Positions 24,562-31,967 of a stretch of DNA of 32,019 bases are shown piece after piece. Within the stretch, counting starts at the first letter, position 1; each line of letters opens with the position of its first letter. This stretch comes from Candidatus Vecturithrix granuli. GTDB lineage: Bacteria; Moduliflexota; Moduliflexia; Moduliflexales; Moduliflexaceae. Location of the stretch: contig DF820472.1 of the NCBI GenBank assembly GCA_000739535.1, positions 195,394 to 227,412 on the forward strand. The letters are read 5' to 3'. The position numbers and the translations under genes are program-made. The notes beneath the pieces are model-generated. The model searched no databases and was not told where the DNA came from. It saw only the letters and a list, made by a program, of their open reading frames with translations.

Positions 24562-24796
24562 CTGTTTGGAAAAAAGCGATTGCCACTTTTATAGCTACCG
24601 GACTGCTGAGGCTGACCCCACGCGAGATATTACCGCCAATAACGGCGTCAAAACCTTTCCCCGTGTATCCGGCTTTGTTCAGTTCTCTTTCATACGTCTG
24701 GCATCGTCACAAATAATCTTTTATTATCTGTTAAATTGTGCAAAGAAGTTTTTGTTGTCGGGTGAGTTACAATCACAAAATCCTGATTACTTGTGC
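24562..24796. other. Intergenic region before the alcohol dehydrogenase promoter
   Basis: The gap between the divergent DUF2062 and Fe-ADH genes runs from 24562 to 24880 (319 bp). Its left part shows no reading frame with a plausible start, no strong hairpin and no member of the repeat families seen elsewhere. Its right part holds the promoter at 24797-24825. Confidence 0.5.
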
Positions 24797-24825
24797 TTGA
24801 CATTCTCTGAACACATCCATATAAA
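24797..24825 (+). promoter_or_regulatory. Sigma-70-type promoter of the Fe-alcohol dehydrogenase gene
   Basis: TTGACA at 24797-24802 and TATAAA at 24820-24825 are separated by exactly 17 bp, close to the consensus. The start codon lies 55 bp after the -10 box, with AAAGGAG in between. This is the clearest promoter in the window. Confidence 0.75.
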
Positions 24826-24880
24826 GTATATAGTTTTCGTCAAATAGAATTTACAGAAAGAAATTGAAAGGAGTAAAGTA

Positions 24881-26047
24881 ATGCAGAATTTTACCTTTTG
24901 GAATCCAACCAAAATTATCTTCGGAACCGACACAATTCCTCAAATTGGTCAAGAAACCCGACGTTTTGGAAACAAAGCGTTATTGGTCTATGGCAAATCA
25001 AGTATCAAAAAGAGCGGAATTTATGATATGGTGCTCGCGTCATTCCAAGAAGCGGGAATAGAGGTTATTGAACATGCCGGAGTGAAGTCGAATCCGGTGC
25101 TCTCGCATGTCAATGCCGGAATCGCTCTGGTAAAACAGAAACAAATTGGTGTGATTGTGGCTGTGGGCGGCGGAAGCGTGATTGATGAATCGAAAGCGAT
25201 TGCGGTAGGCGCGCAAACAGACCATGATGTGTGGGATTATTATCTTGGCGTCAGAGAGGTTGAAGCTGCGCTGCCAGTTCTGGCCGTGTTGACAATTGCG
25301 GCGACTGGTTCGGAAATGAATTTAGTGTCTGTTGTCACCAATGAAGAAACCCAACAAAAATTTAATCTTCGCTCCCCCTTTATCTTCCCGAAAGTCTCGA
25401 TTCTTGATCCGACCGTGACATTTAGCGTGCCGAGAACCTACAGCGCGTATGGCGCAGTCGATGCCATTTCACACACCATTGAAGGCTATTTTAACGGATC
25501 AGATCCGTGGACGCCGATTCAAGATCGCTATGTTGAAGGGTTGATTCTCTCGATTATGGAAAGCGCCGAACGGATTCTGGAAAATGCTGAAGATTATCAG
25601 GGACGTGCCACCATGATGTGGGCGGCCACGCTCGCGCTGAACGGCCTGCCTGTGGCTGGAATTGGGGCGATGAGAAGTCCGAACCATTTGATTGCTCATT
25701 CCCTGGGGGCCATGTATGATATTGCGCATGGCGCGGCCTTGTCAATCGTTATTCCAGGCTGGATGACGTATGCATCCCGGAAAGCTCCGCGAAAATTCGC
25801 ACAATTTGCCCAACGGATTTTCAATATCCAGGAAGAATCCCCTGAAAAACAGGCTGAAAAAGGCATTGCCGCTCTCAAAGCCTGGTTTTACAAGATCGGC
25901 GCGCCGGTCAGCTTAGCAGAAGGAAATATTCCGGAAGAGGACATTGAGCGGATCGCTGAAAATACCCAGTCGCTCGCCAGAAAATGGAATGTGACTGATG
26001 AATATACGCAAAAAACTGTCGCGCATATTTTAACGCTCTGTCGATAA
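24881..26047 (+). CDS. Iron-containing alcohol dehydrogenase, YqhD/BdhA type
   Basis: 388-aa group III alcohol dehydrogenase that reduces aldehydes such as butanal to alcohols, or the reverse, in the cytoplasm. VAVGGGSVID (94-102) is the NAD(P)-binding loop. Metal ligands Asp194, His198, His269 and His283 lie in GAVDAISHTIEGY and NHLIAHSLGAMYDIAHG with the spacing known for YqhD. The N-terminal FWNPTKIIFG and the length also fit the YqhD/BdhA branch. GGAG lies 8 nt before the ATG, and a near-consensus promoter is upstream. It probably disposes of reducing power in fermentation or detoxifies aldehydes. A MITE-like element begins 18 bp after its stop. Confidence 0.94.
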   Translation: MQNFTFWNPTKIIFGTDTIPQIGQETRRFGNKALLVYGKSSIKKSGIYDMVLASFQEAGIEVIEHAGVKSNPVLSHVNAGIALVKQKQIGVIVAVGGGSVIDESKAIAVGAQTDHDVWDYYLGVREVEAALPVLAVLTIAATGSEMNLVSVVTNEETQQKFNLRSPFIFPKVSILDPTVTFSVPRTYSAYGAVDAISHTIEGYFNGSDPWTPIQDRYVEGLILSIMESAERILENAEDYQGRATMMWAATLALNGLPVAGIGAMRSPNHLIAHSLGAMYDIAHGAALSIVIPGWMTYASRKAPRKFAQFAQRIFNIQEESPEKQAEKGIAALKAWFYKIGAPVSLAEGNIPEEDIERIAENTQSLARKWNVTDEYTQKTVAHILTLCR

Positions 26048-26065
26048 AGATAACTTCACTTTTTT

Positions 26066-26250
26066 GGTAGCGGTTAAATTGTAAGTGATGGGGACCCGGA
26101 ACACTGCTCAACAGACAGGAGGGCGATGAGGTCATCGCCTCAGGGCAACGCCCTGGCAGGCGCGGCATCGGTGAGGCCGTTGCGACGACCTCGTCGCACT
26201 CCTGACCGCATCGTGACGCATGAGTCACCACTTACTATTTAACCACTACC
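26066..26250. mobile_element. MITE-like element with 8-bp target duplication, copy 2
   Basis: 185-bp element. The terminal inverted repeats 26066-26090 and 26226-26250 match at 22 of 25 positions and start with GGTAGCGG or GGTAGTGG. It is flanked on both sides by ACTTTTTT (26058-26065 and 26251-26258), a perfect 8-bp direct repeat. The middle is GC-rich with nested inverted segments and differs from that of copy 1 at 16272; the shared features are the outermost 8 bp and the duplication length. It has no open frame of its own. Confidence 0.82.
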
Positions 26251-26285
26251 ACTTTTTTCTCTGATTCCAGGTTAAAATTTTTTAT

Positions 26286-26313
26286 GTGACATTCCGGGGG
26301 AATGGTCTATAAA
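26286..26313 (+). promoter_or_regulatory. Probable promoter of the STAS-like gene
   Basis: GTGACA (26286-26291) and TATAAA (26308-26313) with a 16-bp spacer. A perfect -10 of the TATAAA type and one mismatch in the -35 make this a fair sigma-70 candidate, 43 bp before the ATG at 26357. It begins 35 bp after the MITE-like element. Confidence 0.6.
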
Positions 26314-26356
26314 AAGTAAAAGTGGATATGTGCTGTAAGGCAAGGAGGGAAAAACT

Positions 26357-26809
26357 ATGAATGAATCAGTGTATAAGAAGTACTCAAAATTTTATGAGGG
26401 AACCCACACTGTCCTCTATGATTGTTCAGCGGAAGTTCCTCATCTTGCGATAGGAATCTGGCGAGGATTCTTTCAACTCAAAAATCAAACTTTCATTGAT
26501 GAAATGTGGCTGTCCATTGACTTTATCAAAGAGAAAAAGATCATTGCCATGATCTCCGATCATTCAGGTTTACAAGTCGTTAGCAAGGATGTATTGGCGT
26601 GGTTGCATGACAATTGGTATCCGAATGCAGCAAAGCATGGTCTGCGTATTGAAGCGGCCCTTGATGCGGAAAGCCCGCTTGCGCAGCTTTCACTAAAGAA
26701 CATGCTTGATGAGGCGAAAACAGGAACTATCAGCACCCCCGTATTTCGAGATTTTCAAGCTGCCTATGCGTTTTGCGTGAAATTTCTGAATGAGTATACA
26801 AAACTGTAA
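26357..26809 (+). CDS. STAS/SpoIIAA-like domain protein
   Basis: 150 aa, soluble. The layout (beta-rich start, HLAIGIWRGFFQLKNQTFIDEM, KKIIAMISDHSGLQVVSKDVLAWLHDNWYPNAAKHGL, then a C-terminal helix) resembles the SpoIIAA-like/STAS proteins found singly in many environmental bacteria. There is no serine kinase or transporter partner nearby, so its role is unknown. AAGGAGG lies 9 nt before ATG 26357. I am fairly sure of the gene and less sure of the fold. Confidence 0.75.
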   Translation: MNESVYKKYSKFYEGTHTVLYDCSAEVPHLAIGIWRGFFQLKNQTFIDEMWLSIDFIKEKKIIAMISDHSGLQVVSKDVLAWLHDNWYPNAAKHGLRIEAALDAESPLAQLSLKNMLDEAKTGTISTPVFRDFQAAYAFCVKFLNEYTKL

Positions 26810-26856
26810 GCTGCTCTTTCTCTATGTGCATCCTGCTTGTCAGAGTATCCCTGCTG

Positions 26857-26918
26857 GAGTGCGAAGTTCTGCTTTCGCCTGCCAGTTTCCCAGCACATAT
26901 TCAAGAACTTTCGCACTC
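26857..26918. repeat. GAGTGCGAA..TTCGCACTC inverted repeat
   Basis: Arms 26857-26870 and 26904-26918 are reverse complements with a single one-base gap, around a 33-nt loop with a further CTGCTTTCGCC stretch. It belongs to the family at 13538, 16539 and 23164. It lies 48 bp after the STAS-like gene and may act in ending its transcript. Confidence 0.65.
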
Positions 26919-26969
26919 AGCACAAAATTAAGTAATGATGAATAAGTTTTTGTCAATTTCGACAGATCG

Positions 26970-27002
26970 AGAAACGGGGTTTTTCCCAATAACCCCGTTT
27001 CT
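26970..27002. repeat. GAAACGGGGTT/AACCCCGTTTC inverted repeat
   Basis: A perfect 12-bp pair (26970-26981, 26991-27002) with a 9-nt loop. It belongs to the GAAACCGG family seen at 4274, 4446 and 11643. It sits in the 420-bp gap between the STAS-like gene and the toxin-antitoxin pair. That gap holds, from left to right, two repeats, the tatD remnant, and a TTGACA at 27134 without a good -10 box. Confidence 0.65.
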
Positions 27003-27029
27003 GATATGACGGCATTTATCTCACATTTT

Positions 27030-27089
27030 ATGCACAATAATCATCTTGTAGATACACACACATCTCGATGTTATAGAGGCCATTTTTGA
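27030..27089 (+). pseudogene. Decayed duplicate of the 5' end of tatD
   Basis: ATG at 27030 opens a 19-codon frame starting MHNNHLVDTHT, against MHNNYLVDTHTHLYD for the intact tatD at 27929. At DNA level about 34 of 37 bases match, with one 2-base gap; the deletion shifts the frame and a stop follows at 27087. It lies 140 bp before the toxin-antitoxin operon, with the intact gene on the other side. This arrangement suggests that the module was inserted at, or recombined into, the start of tatD. Confidence 0.7.
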
Positions 27090-27229
27090 GAATACCCGCC
27101 GGACCACAATGTTCTGATGATAGAAAATTCTGCTTGACATGATGATTCTATGTAGAGATGCTTGAATAAATAAGATATCAACATTACCGGAGCATAACAA
27201 TAACAAGTTTATCCGAATGAAAGAATTTT

Positions 27230-27490
27230 ATGTTAACAGCACAGATTACCTTGAATGACAACGAGAGTCAGGTGATTCAAGACATCACCGAGCACACAGG
27301 GAAATCCCTGGAAGACATTTTGCATGAAGCGGTCCACCAATTTATCAGCCGCATGACGGCTCAGAATCGGTTGTTTTTGCTCAGACAAGCTCGCGGTCTC
27401 TGGAAAGATCGGGATGATCTCCCTGATTTCCAAACATTGAGACACGGATGGGATCGATTTGAAGGGAATAGAGAGATGAGCCATGTCTAA
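27230..27490 (+). CDS. Antitoxin of a VapBC-type toxin-antitoxin pair
   Basis: 86-aa small protein directly before a PIN-domain gene and overlapping it by 8 bp, the usual antitoxin-first order. The N-terminal half (ITLNDNESQVIQDITEHTGKSLEDILHEAVHQFI) looks like a ribbon-helix-helix or DUF2281-like DNA-binding unit. The second half (LRQARGLWKDRDDLPDFQTLRHGWDRF) resembles the toxin-binding tails of VapB proteins. It should neutralise the toxin and repress the operon. The ATG at 27230 has only a weak ribosome site (GAAAGA). Confidence 0.8.
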   Translation: MLTAQITLNDNESQVIQDITEHTGKSLEDILHEAVHQFISRMTAQNRLFLLRQARGLWKDRDDLPDFQTLRHGWDRFEGNREMSHV

Positions 27491-27866
27491 GAATCTCCTA
27501 ATTGATCCCGATGTGTTGATTGATTATTTACGGGCGCAAGCGGAGGCGGTAAGCTATATTGAGAGTTTGGCCAATCCGCTTTTGATGTCTGCCATCACAG
27601 CGGCAGAACTTTATGCTGACGTGCGTGAAGGTGAAGAACGGACAAAACTGGATGCATTTATCACTGCTTTTGAAGTAGTTGCTATTGATCAGGCCATCGC
27701 GATCAAAGGCGGATTATATCGCCGGGATTACAAGAAAAGTCATAATGTCGGCATTGCCGATGCGTTAATTGCCGCAACTGCCGAAACCAGACAAGCCAGC
27801 CTTGTTACCCTGAACAAGAAACATTTTCCCATGTTGAATACGGTCATTGTTCCTTATCAAAAGTAA
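27483..27866 (+). CDS. PIN-domain ribonuclease toxin, VapC type
   Basis: 127-aa PIN-domain protein. Acidic residues Asp8 (LLIDPDVLIDYL), Glu42 (AAELYADV) and Asp93 (GIADALIAATA), followed by TLNKKHF, form the Mg2+-dependent RNase site. VapC toxins cut tRNA or rRNA when the antitoxin is lost. The start codon lies inside the antitoxin gene, so translation is coupled. All catalytic positions are kept, so the toxin should be active. The pair sits between a tatD remnant and the intact tatD gene. Confidence 0.9.
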   Translation: MSKNLLIDPDVLIDYLRAQAEAVSYIESLANPLLMSAITAAELYADVREGEERTKLDAFITAFEVVAIDQAIAIKGGLYRRDYKKSHNVGIADALIAATAETRQASLVTLNKKHFPMLNTVIVPYQK

Positions 27867-27928
27867 TTTAGAATTATTCTGTAGATTTTTAGCTGTTTGA
27901 TACAAAAAGCTAAAAAAGCGAAAAATTT

Positions 27929-28699
27929 ATGCACAATAACTATCTTGTAGATACACATACGCATCTCTACGATCCTGTATTTGACGCTGACCGCGGCGAG
28001 GTACTTGAGCGGGCGCAGGCGAAGGGCGTCTCGGCCGTTGTTACAGTCAGCGAAACCCTTGTAGATGCTCATAAAAACCTCGAACTGGCTGTAAGTCACC
28101 CCCTTCTGCGTCCGGCCGCAGGGCTGTACCCGACGCATCTAGATCGCGCTCAGGCCGAGGCGATCATCGCCTTGATTCGTAAGGAACGCAGCAGAATCTC
28201 GGCAATTGGCGAGGTTGGATTGGATTATTGGGTGATCAAAGAAGAAACGGAGCAAGAGCTGCAACGCGAAATTTTCAGGATGTTCATTGATCTCTCCTTA
28301 GAGCTTGATTTACCGCTGAATGTGCATTCCCGATCGGCCGGTCGTCATGCTATCGCTTTGTTGCTTGAGCAGCAGGCCCGCAAAGTACAACTTCATGCCT
28401 TTGACGGCAAAGCCGCAACTGCGCTGCCAGCCGTGGAAGCCGGGTATTTTTTCTCGATTCCTCCCTCGATTCTCCGTTCCCGCCAAAAACAGAAATTGGT
28501 CAAGCAGCTCCCGTTCTCGTGTCTGCTTGTCGAAACCGACAGTCCGGTGTTAGGGGCTGATCGAGAAGCACGCAATGAGCCTGCCAATGTTGTCGCAGCG
28601 ATTGACGCCATCGCCGAATTGAAAAATCTGCCCAGAGAAGAGGTCATAGCAGCCGTTTCCGAGAACACCCGTCGCTTGTATGGCGATCTCGGGGAATGA
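27929..28699 (+). CDS. TatD family metal-dependent hydrolase (DNase)
   Basis: 256-aa TIM-barrel amidohydrolase of the TatD family. Metal-binding residues are in order: VDTHTH (His10, His12), GEVGLDY near 95, VHSRSAG near 133, LHAFDG near 155 and VETDSP near 203. Family members act as 3'-5' exonucleases or D-aminoacyl-tRNA-type hydrolases; the exact substrate is not clear. Length is normal. The ribosome site is weak, and the gene starts 62 bp after the toxin. Its first 40 bp are duplicated upstream of the toxin-antitoxin pair, so the present start may have a changed promoter. Confidence 0.9.
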   Translation: MHNNYLVDTHTHLYDPVFDADRGEVLERAQAKGVSAVVTVSETLVDAHKNLELAVSHPLLRPAAGLYPTHLDRAQAEAIIALIRKERSRISAIGEVGLDYWVIKEETEQELQREIFRMFIDLSLELDLPLNVHSRSAGRHAIALLLEQQARKVQLHAFDGKAATALPAVEAGYFFSIPPSILRSRQKQKLVKQLPFSCLLVETDSPVLGADREARNEPANVVAAIDAIAELKNLPREEVIAAVSENTRRLYGDLGE

Positions 28700-28702
28700 T
28701 AA

Positions 28703-28813
28703 AATCATCCACAACCAGCATTTCAATGAATCCCATGAGGCTCTCTCCTGACGAACATATTCCTGCACATCAATCCCTGGCCAGATTTCAGTCCCTAACC
28801 CTTCAAGCTCCAT
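28703..28813 (-). pseudogene. Remnant of a VapBC-type toxin-antitoxin pair
   Basis: On the minus strand a frame contains MELEGLGTEIWPGIDVQEY followed by VRQERASWD (about 28813-28730), which resembles the C-terminal tail of VapB-type antitoxins (ELRGLG.EIW.GID..EYV...R..WD). A second frame opens at ATG 28736 with MGFIEMLVVDD, like the start of a PIN toxin, and runs straight into the tatD 3' end after about 11 codons. The wider frame (up to 28951) has no other recognisable part. The plus strand of 28700-28947 shows nothing. Confidence 0.45.
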
Positions 28814-28947
28814 AATGCTGTGTTTTTTCGCTTGTTGTTGTTGCAGAGGCTGTCGGATATTGTCAAACATGTCTGACCTGTCTGCCAAGAGGACTTCAAC
28901 CAGGAATCTCCGGAGTATGACAAACTTCTGTCCCAAAGCAGTACTTA

Positions 28948-30030
28948 TCACTCCTCACGAAGAATATGGATCTTGCCCGGATGAAATCTGAGAAAAATCT
29001 CGCCGGCATAGATGCCTTTCTCACTCGGATCAAACACATCAACCATGAATGTTCTTGTTCCAACTTTGATCCAATACCGAATATGGGAGCCTTCAAAAAT
29101 ATAATTGAGCACTTCCCCTTTCACTGTATTTATAGGGTTATCCTGAATTGTATCGAGAATCTCAATCGTTTCAGGTCTGATGCACACTGTCATCGCATCA
29201 TTCGGGGCAAGAGTTTCATTCGGTTCATCAATCCTTAGCTCGATCTCATCAATAGCAACTTTCAGAGAACCGGAATCTTTGCTGATAACGGTGCCTTCAA
29301 GAAGATTGGCCGTGCCGACAAAATCTGCGACAAAGGTATTGACAGGCGTATAATAAATCTCCCAGGGAGAGCCTGTCTGGACGATCTGTCCCTTGTTCAT
29401 GACGGCGATCTGATCGGAAAGAGCCAGAGCTTCCCCCTGATCGTGCGTGACATAAATCGTGGTGATTCCAAGCCGTTTTTGCAGTTGTCGGAGTTCAGCC
29501 CGTATATTCATCCGCAGCTTGGCATCGAGATTTGAAAGCGGTTCATCCAACAGCAGAACTTCCGGTTCCATAATCAGCGCTCGCGCCAGGGCGACGCGCT
29601 GCTGCTGTCCCCCGCTGATCTGCCCGGGAATGCGTTTTTCAAGACCCTGAATGCCAAGATACTGCATGGTTTTTTCAACTTTCGCGGTGATCTCGTGATC
29701 AGAAAGCTTTTGCAGTTTCAAACCGTAAGCTATATTCTCGCCGATATTCATGTGCGGAAATAAGGCATAATCCTGAAAAACCATAATTGCATTGCGTTTA
29801 TGCGAAGGCACCTGGTTAATCAAGCGGTCGCCAATATAGATTTCTCCCTGATCGACTTCATAAAACCCGGCGATGGTTCGCAGCATCGTGGTTTTTCCGC
29901 ATCCGCTGGGGCCAAGAAATGTGGTGAAACTCCCTTTCAGGATATTGAGCGAGACATTGTGTAAGGCCTGCACATCTCCGAACCTTTTACTCACATCGGA
30001 AATTTTGAGATGAACTGAATTAGTATTCAT
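28948..30030 (-). CDS. ABC transporter ATP-binding protein, FbpC/PotA type
   Basis: 360-aa ATPase that powers a binding-protein-dependent importer. Walker A GPSGCGKTT (40-48), Q-loop Gln86, signature ISGGQ (138-142), Walker B LLLDEP (159-164) and the H-loop His196 are complete. The C-terminal 120 residues form a TOBE-type regulatory domain, as in ferric iron (FbpC), polyamine (PotA) and phosphonate systems. GGAG lies 4 nt before the ATG. The fused two-domain permease directly upstream favours the ferric-iron (Fbp/Afu) group, but thiamine or 2-aminoethylphosphonate cannot be excluded. Confidence 0.92.
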   Translation of the reverse strand: MNTNSVHLKISDVSKRFGDVQALHNVSLNILKGSFTTFLGPSGCGKTTMLRTIAGFYEVDQGEIYIGDRLINQVPSHKRNAIMVFQDYALFPHMNIGENIAYGLKLQKLSDHEITAKVEKTMQYLGIQGLEKRIPGQISGGQQQRVALARALIMEPEVLLLDEPLSNLDAKLRMNIRAELRQLQKRLGITTIYVTHDQGEALALSDQIAVMNKGQIVQTGSPWEIYYTPVNTFVADFVGTANLLEGTVISKDSGSLKVAIDEIELRIDEPNETLAPNDAMTVCIRPETIEILDTIQDNPINTVKGEVLNYIFEGSHIRYWIKVGTRTFMVDVFDPSEKGIYAGEIFLRFHPGKIHILREE

Positions 30031-30043
30031 GGAACTCCTGCCT

Positions 30044-31654
30044 CTAAATTTTAAACAGATCCAGCTTTTGACCGATGGCTAATTTGGCAACTCCAAGAAT
30101 TGAAAACGCGATAACCAGCAGCGTGGTTGTTAATGCAGCGGCATTTCCGTAAAATCCGTCACTCACAAAGTTCATAATGGTAAATGTCGCCACCACATTT
30201 TTGGATGTGGAGAGAAAGACGATCACGCTCAAAGTGGTCAGGGCGCGGATAAACGAAACCACAAAGGCGGCAAAAAACGAGCTTTTCAGCAGCGGGGCTT
30301 CGATCTGCCAGAAAATCTTCATGCTTCCGGCTCCTAAATTCGAGGCGGCTTCCCCCAGAGATGGCGAAATTTGCTGAAATGCGCCTATTCCGGTCTGATA
30401 GCCCATTGAAATATTCCAAAAGATCATACTGAGAATAATGATTGTTGCTGTGCCGTACAGATCAATCGGAGGATGGGTAAATGCAATAGAATACCCGATA
30501 CCGAAAAAAATGCCGGGCAGCGCAGCCGGAAGAATACAGGTGAAATCAACAAACTTTCGCAGCAGAAAACGTTTGCGGGAAACCAGATAGGCAGCGATCA
30601 TTGCGAATAACGAACTGATAAAACCAGCGATGAGCGCAAAAACAAAACTATGCACCAATTCCGGGGACCGGGAAAAAATGCTTTGTACATGCTTCAGCGT
30701 CGGCATCCAGTCAAATCCCCATCCTTTGACGAACGCCCCCATCACCAGGGCAATATACACCAACAAGATCATAATTGACACGCATAAACACAACAGGAAG
30801 AGTAGCCCGCGGACATACCAGGCAACTGGTTGTCGCTGAATTTGGGTCATTTTTCCGGTGATGGTAATATAAGATGCCTGACCTACCCAATAGCGCTGGA
30901 TGAGAAAGATCAAAAAAGATGGAATGAGAAGGAGCGATGATAACACCGCTGCCCCGCTGACATCTCCCCACCCCTCAACCCTCATCCAGGCTTCGGTCGC
31001 CAGTACGGAAAAATCTCCGGCAATCATAATCGGATTTCCGAAATCCGCCAGGACAAGAATAGAAACTAAAAGCGCGGCACCTGCCACGCCTGGTCTGGCA
31101 AGAGGAAAGGTGATCGTCCTGAATAATGTGAAGCCAGTTGCGCCAAGATTTCGGCCGGCATATTCCAGACTGGGCGAGATTGATTGTAAAACCCCTTCCA
31201 TGATTAAGGCTGCGACCGGAAAAAACGCGATGGTTTCTGAAAGCCACAATCCGTGCCAGCCGAAAATACTCACCCGCAGCCCTAAAAGATGAGCCGTAAT
31301 CAGACCATTTTTGCCAAACATCATCAGATAACTGAATGCCACCATAAAGGGAGGAGAAAATAACGGCAAAATAGAGACCGTTTTAAAAAATCGCTTCAGC
31401 GGCACATTGGTTCTGGTGATGGTAAAGGCAAACAGGAAACCCAACAGAGTCGCGGTCGAAGTTGAAAGAACGACCATCAGCAGACTGTTTTTGATCGCCC
31501 GCAGGTAGCGTAAATTTTGGGGCACTTCGATAAAGTCTTTCAGCGTTGGGAAACTAAACACCCTGACAATCGGATACAGAACAAACAAAGCCAAACAGAT
31601 GATAACCACCAGGATTGTGAGGAAAAGCGCAGGTTCTCTGAGAAGCTTTTTCAT
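30044..31654 (-). CDS. ABC transporter permease, two fused domains (FbpB type)
   Basis: 536-aa inner-membrane protein with about 12 helices, made of two homologous permease halves. Each half has its EAA loop that docks the ATPase: EYAGRNLGATGFTLFRTITF near residue 165 and EAASNLGAGSMKIFWQIEAP near 430. This duplicated layout is typical of FbpB/SfuB/HitB-type ferric iron permeases and of ThiP. The stop lies 13 bp before the ATPase gene, so the two form an operon. The periplasmic binding protein is not in the window; it could lie further right, beyond the repeat-rich stretch. Confidence 0.92.
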   Translation of the reverse strand: MKKLLREPALFLTILVVIICLALFVLYPIVRVFSFPTLKDFIEVPQNLRYLRAIKNSLLMVVLSTSTATLLGFLFAFTITRTNVPLKRFFKTVSILPLFSPPFMVAFSYLMMFGKNGLITAHLLGLRVSIFGWHGLWLSETIAFFPVAALIMEGVLQSISPSLEYAGRNLGATGFTLFRTITFPLARPGVAGAALLVSILVLADFGNPIMIAGDFSVLATEAWMRVEGWGDVSGAAVLSSLLLIPSFLIFLIQRYWVGQASYITITGKMTQIQRQPVAWYVRGLLFLLCLCVSIMILLVYIALVMGAFVKGWGFDWMPTLKHVQSIFSRSPELVHSFVFALIAGFISSLFAMIAAYLVSRKRFLLRKFVDFTCILPAALPGIFFGIGYSIAFTHPPIDLYGTATIIILSMIFWNISMGYQTGIGAFQQISPSLGEAASNLGAGSMKIFWQIEAPLLKSSFFAAFVVSFIRALTTLSVIVFLSTSKNVVATFTIMNFVSDGFYGNAAALTTTLLVIAFSILGVAKLAIGQKLDLFKI

Positions 31655-31702
31655 AATTCACTTGCTCTGCAAATTACACAGTCCCCCCGTGTTCCTCTCC
31701 TT

Positions 31703-31870
31703 ACAGGTATGGGTTTTACACGGCGAAGCCGTGAACTCCCCTCCTGGGAGGGTTTGGGGGTGGGTTGCCGAATCTGGCGATATGCTCTCGGTCAAGAACC
31801 CACCCCTACCCCTCCCAGGAGGGGAATCGATCGCCTTTGGCGACACTGGCAACGAAAAACCCATACCTGT
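31703..31870. repeat. 168-bp long inverted-repeat element
   Basis: Outer arms 31703-31717 and 31856-31870 (ACAGGTATGGGTTTT) are perfect 15-bp reverse complements. Inner arms 31734-31766 and 31797-31829 (CCCCTCCTGGGAGGG plus GGGGTGGG) match with a few differences. The whole element could fold into a single long hairpin. No flanking direct repeat was found. It lies upstream of the ABC permease gene on the minus strand, so it may separate that operon from the next gene. Confidence 0.75.
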
Positions 31871-31967
31871 CAGCCCCCTCCCGCAAGCAGAGGAGAGGTT
31901 CAATAGTAAACTGCGCTGCTCACATTGGGCTTCCCCCCGCTTGCGGATAGGACTGTTAAGTTCTCGC

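Noticed and set aside
24137-24586. 149-codon minus-strand frame overlapping the DUF2062 gene
   Set aside because: It is a frame shadow; the other frame matches DUF2062 along its whole length.
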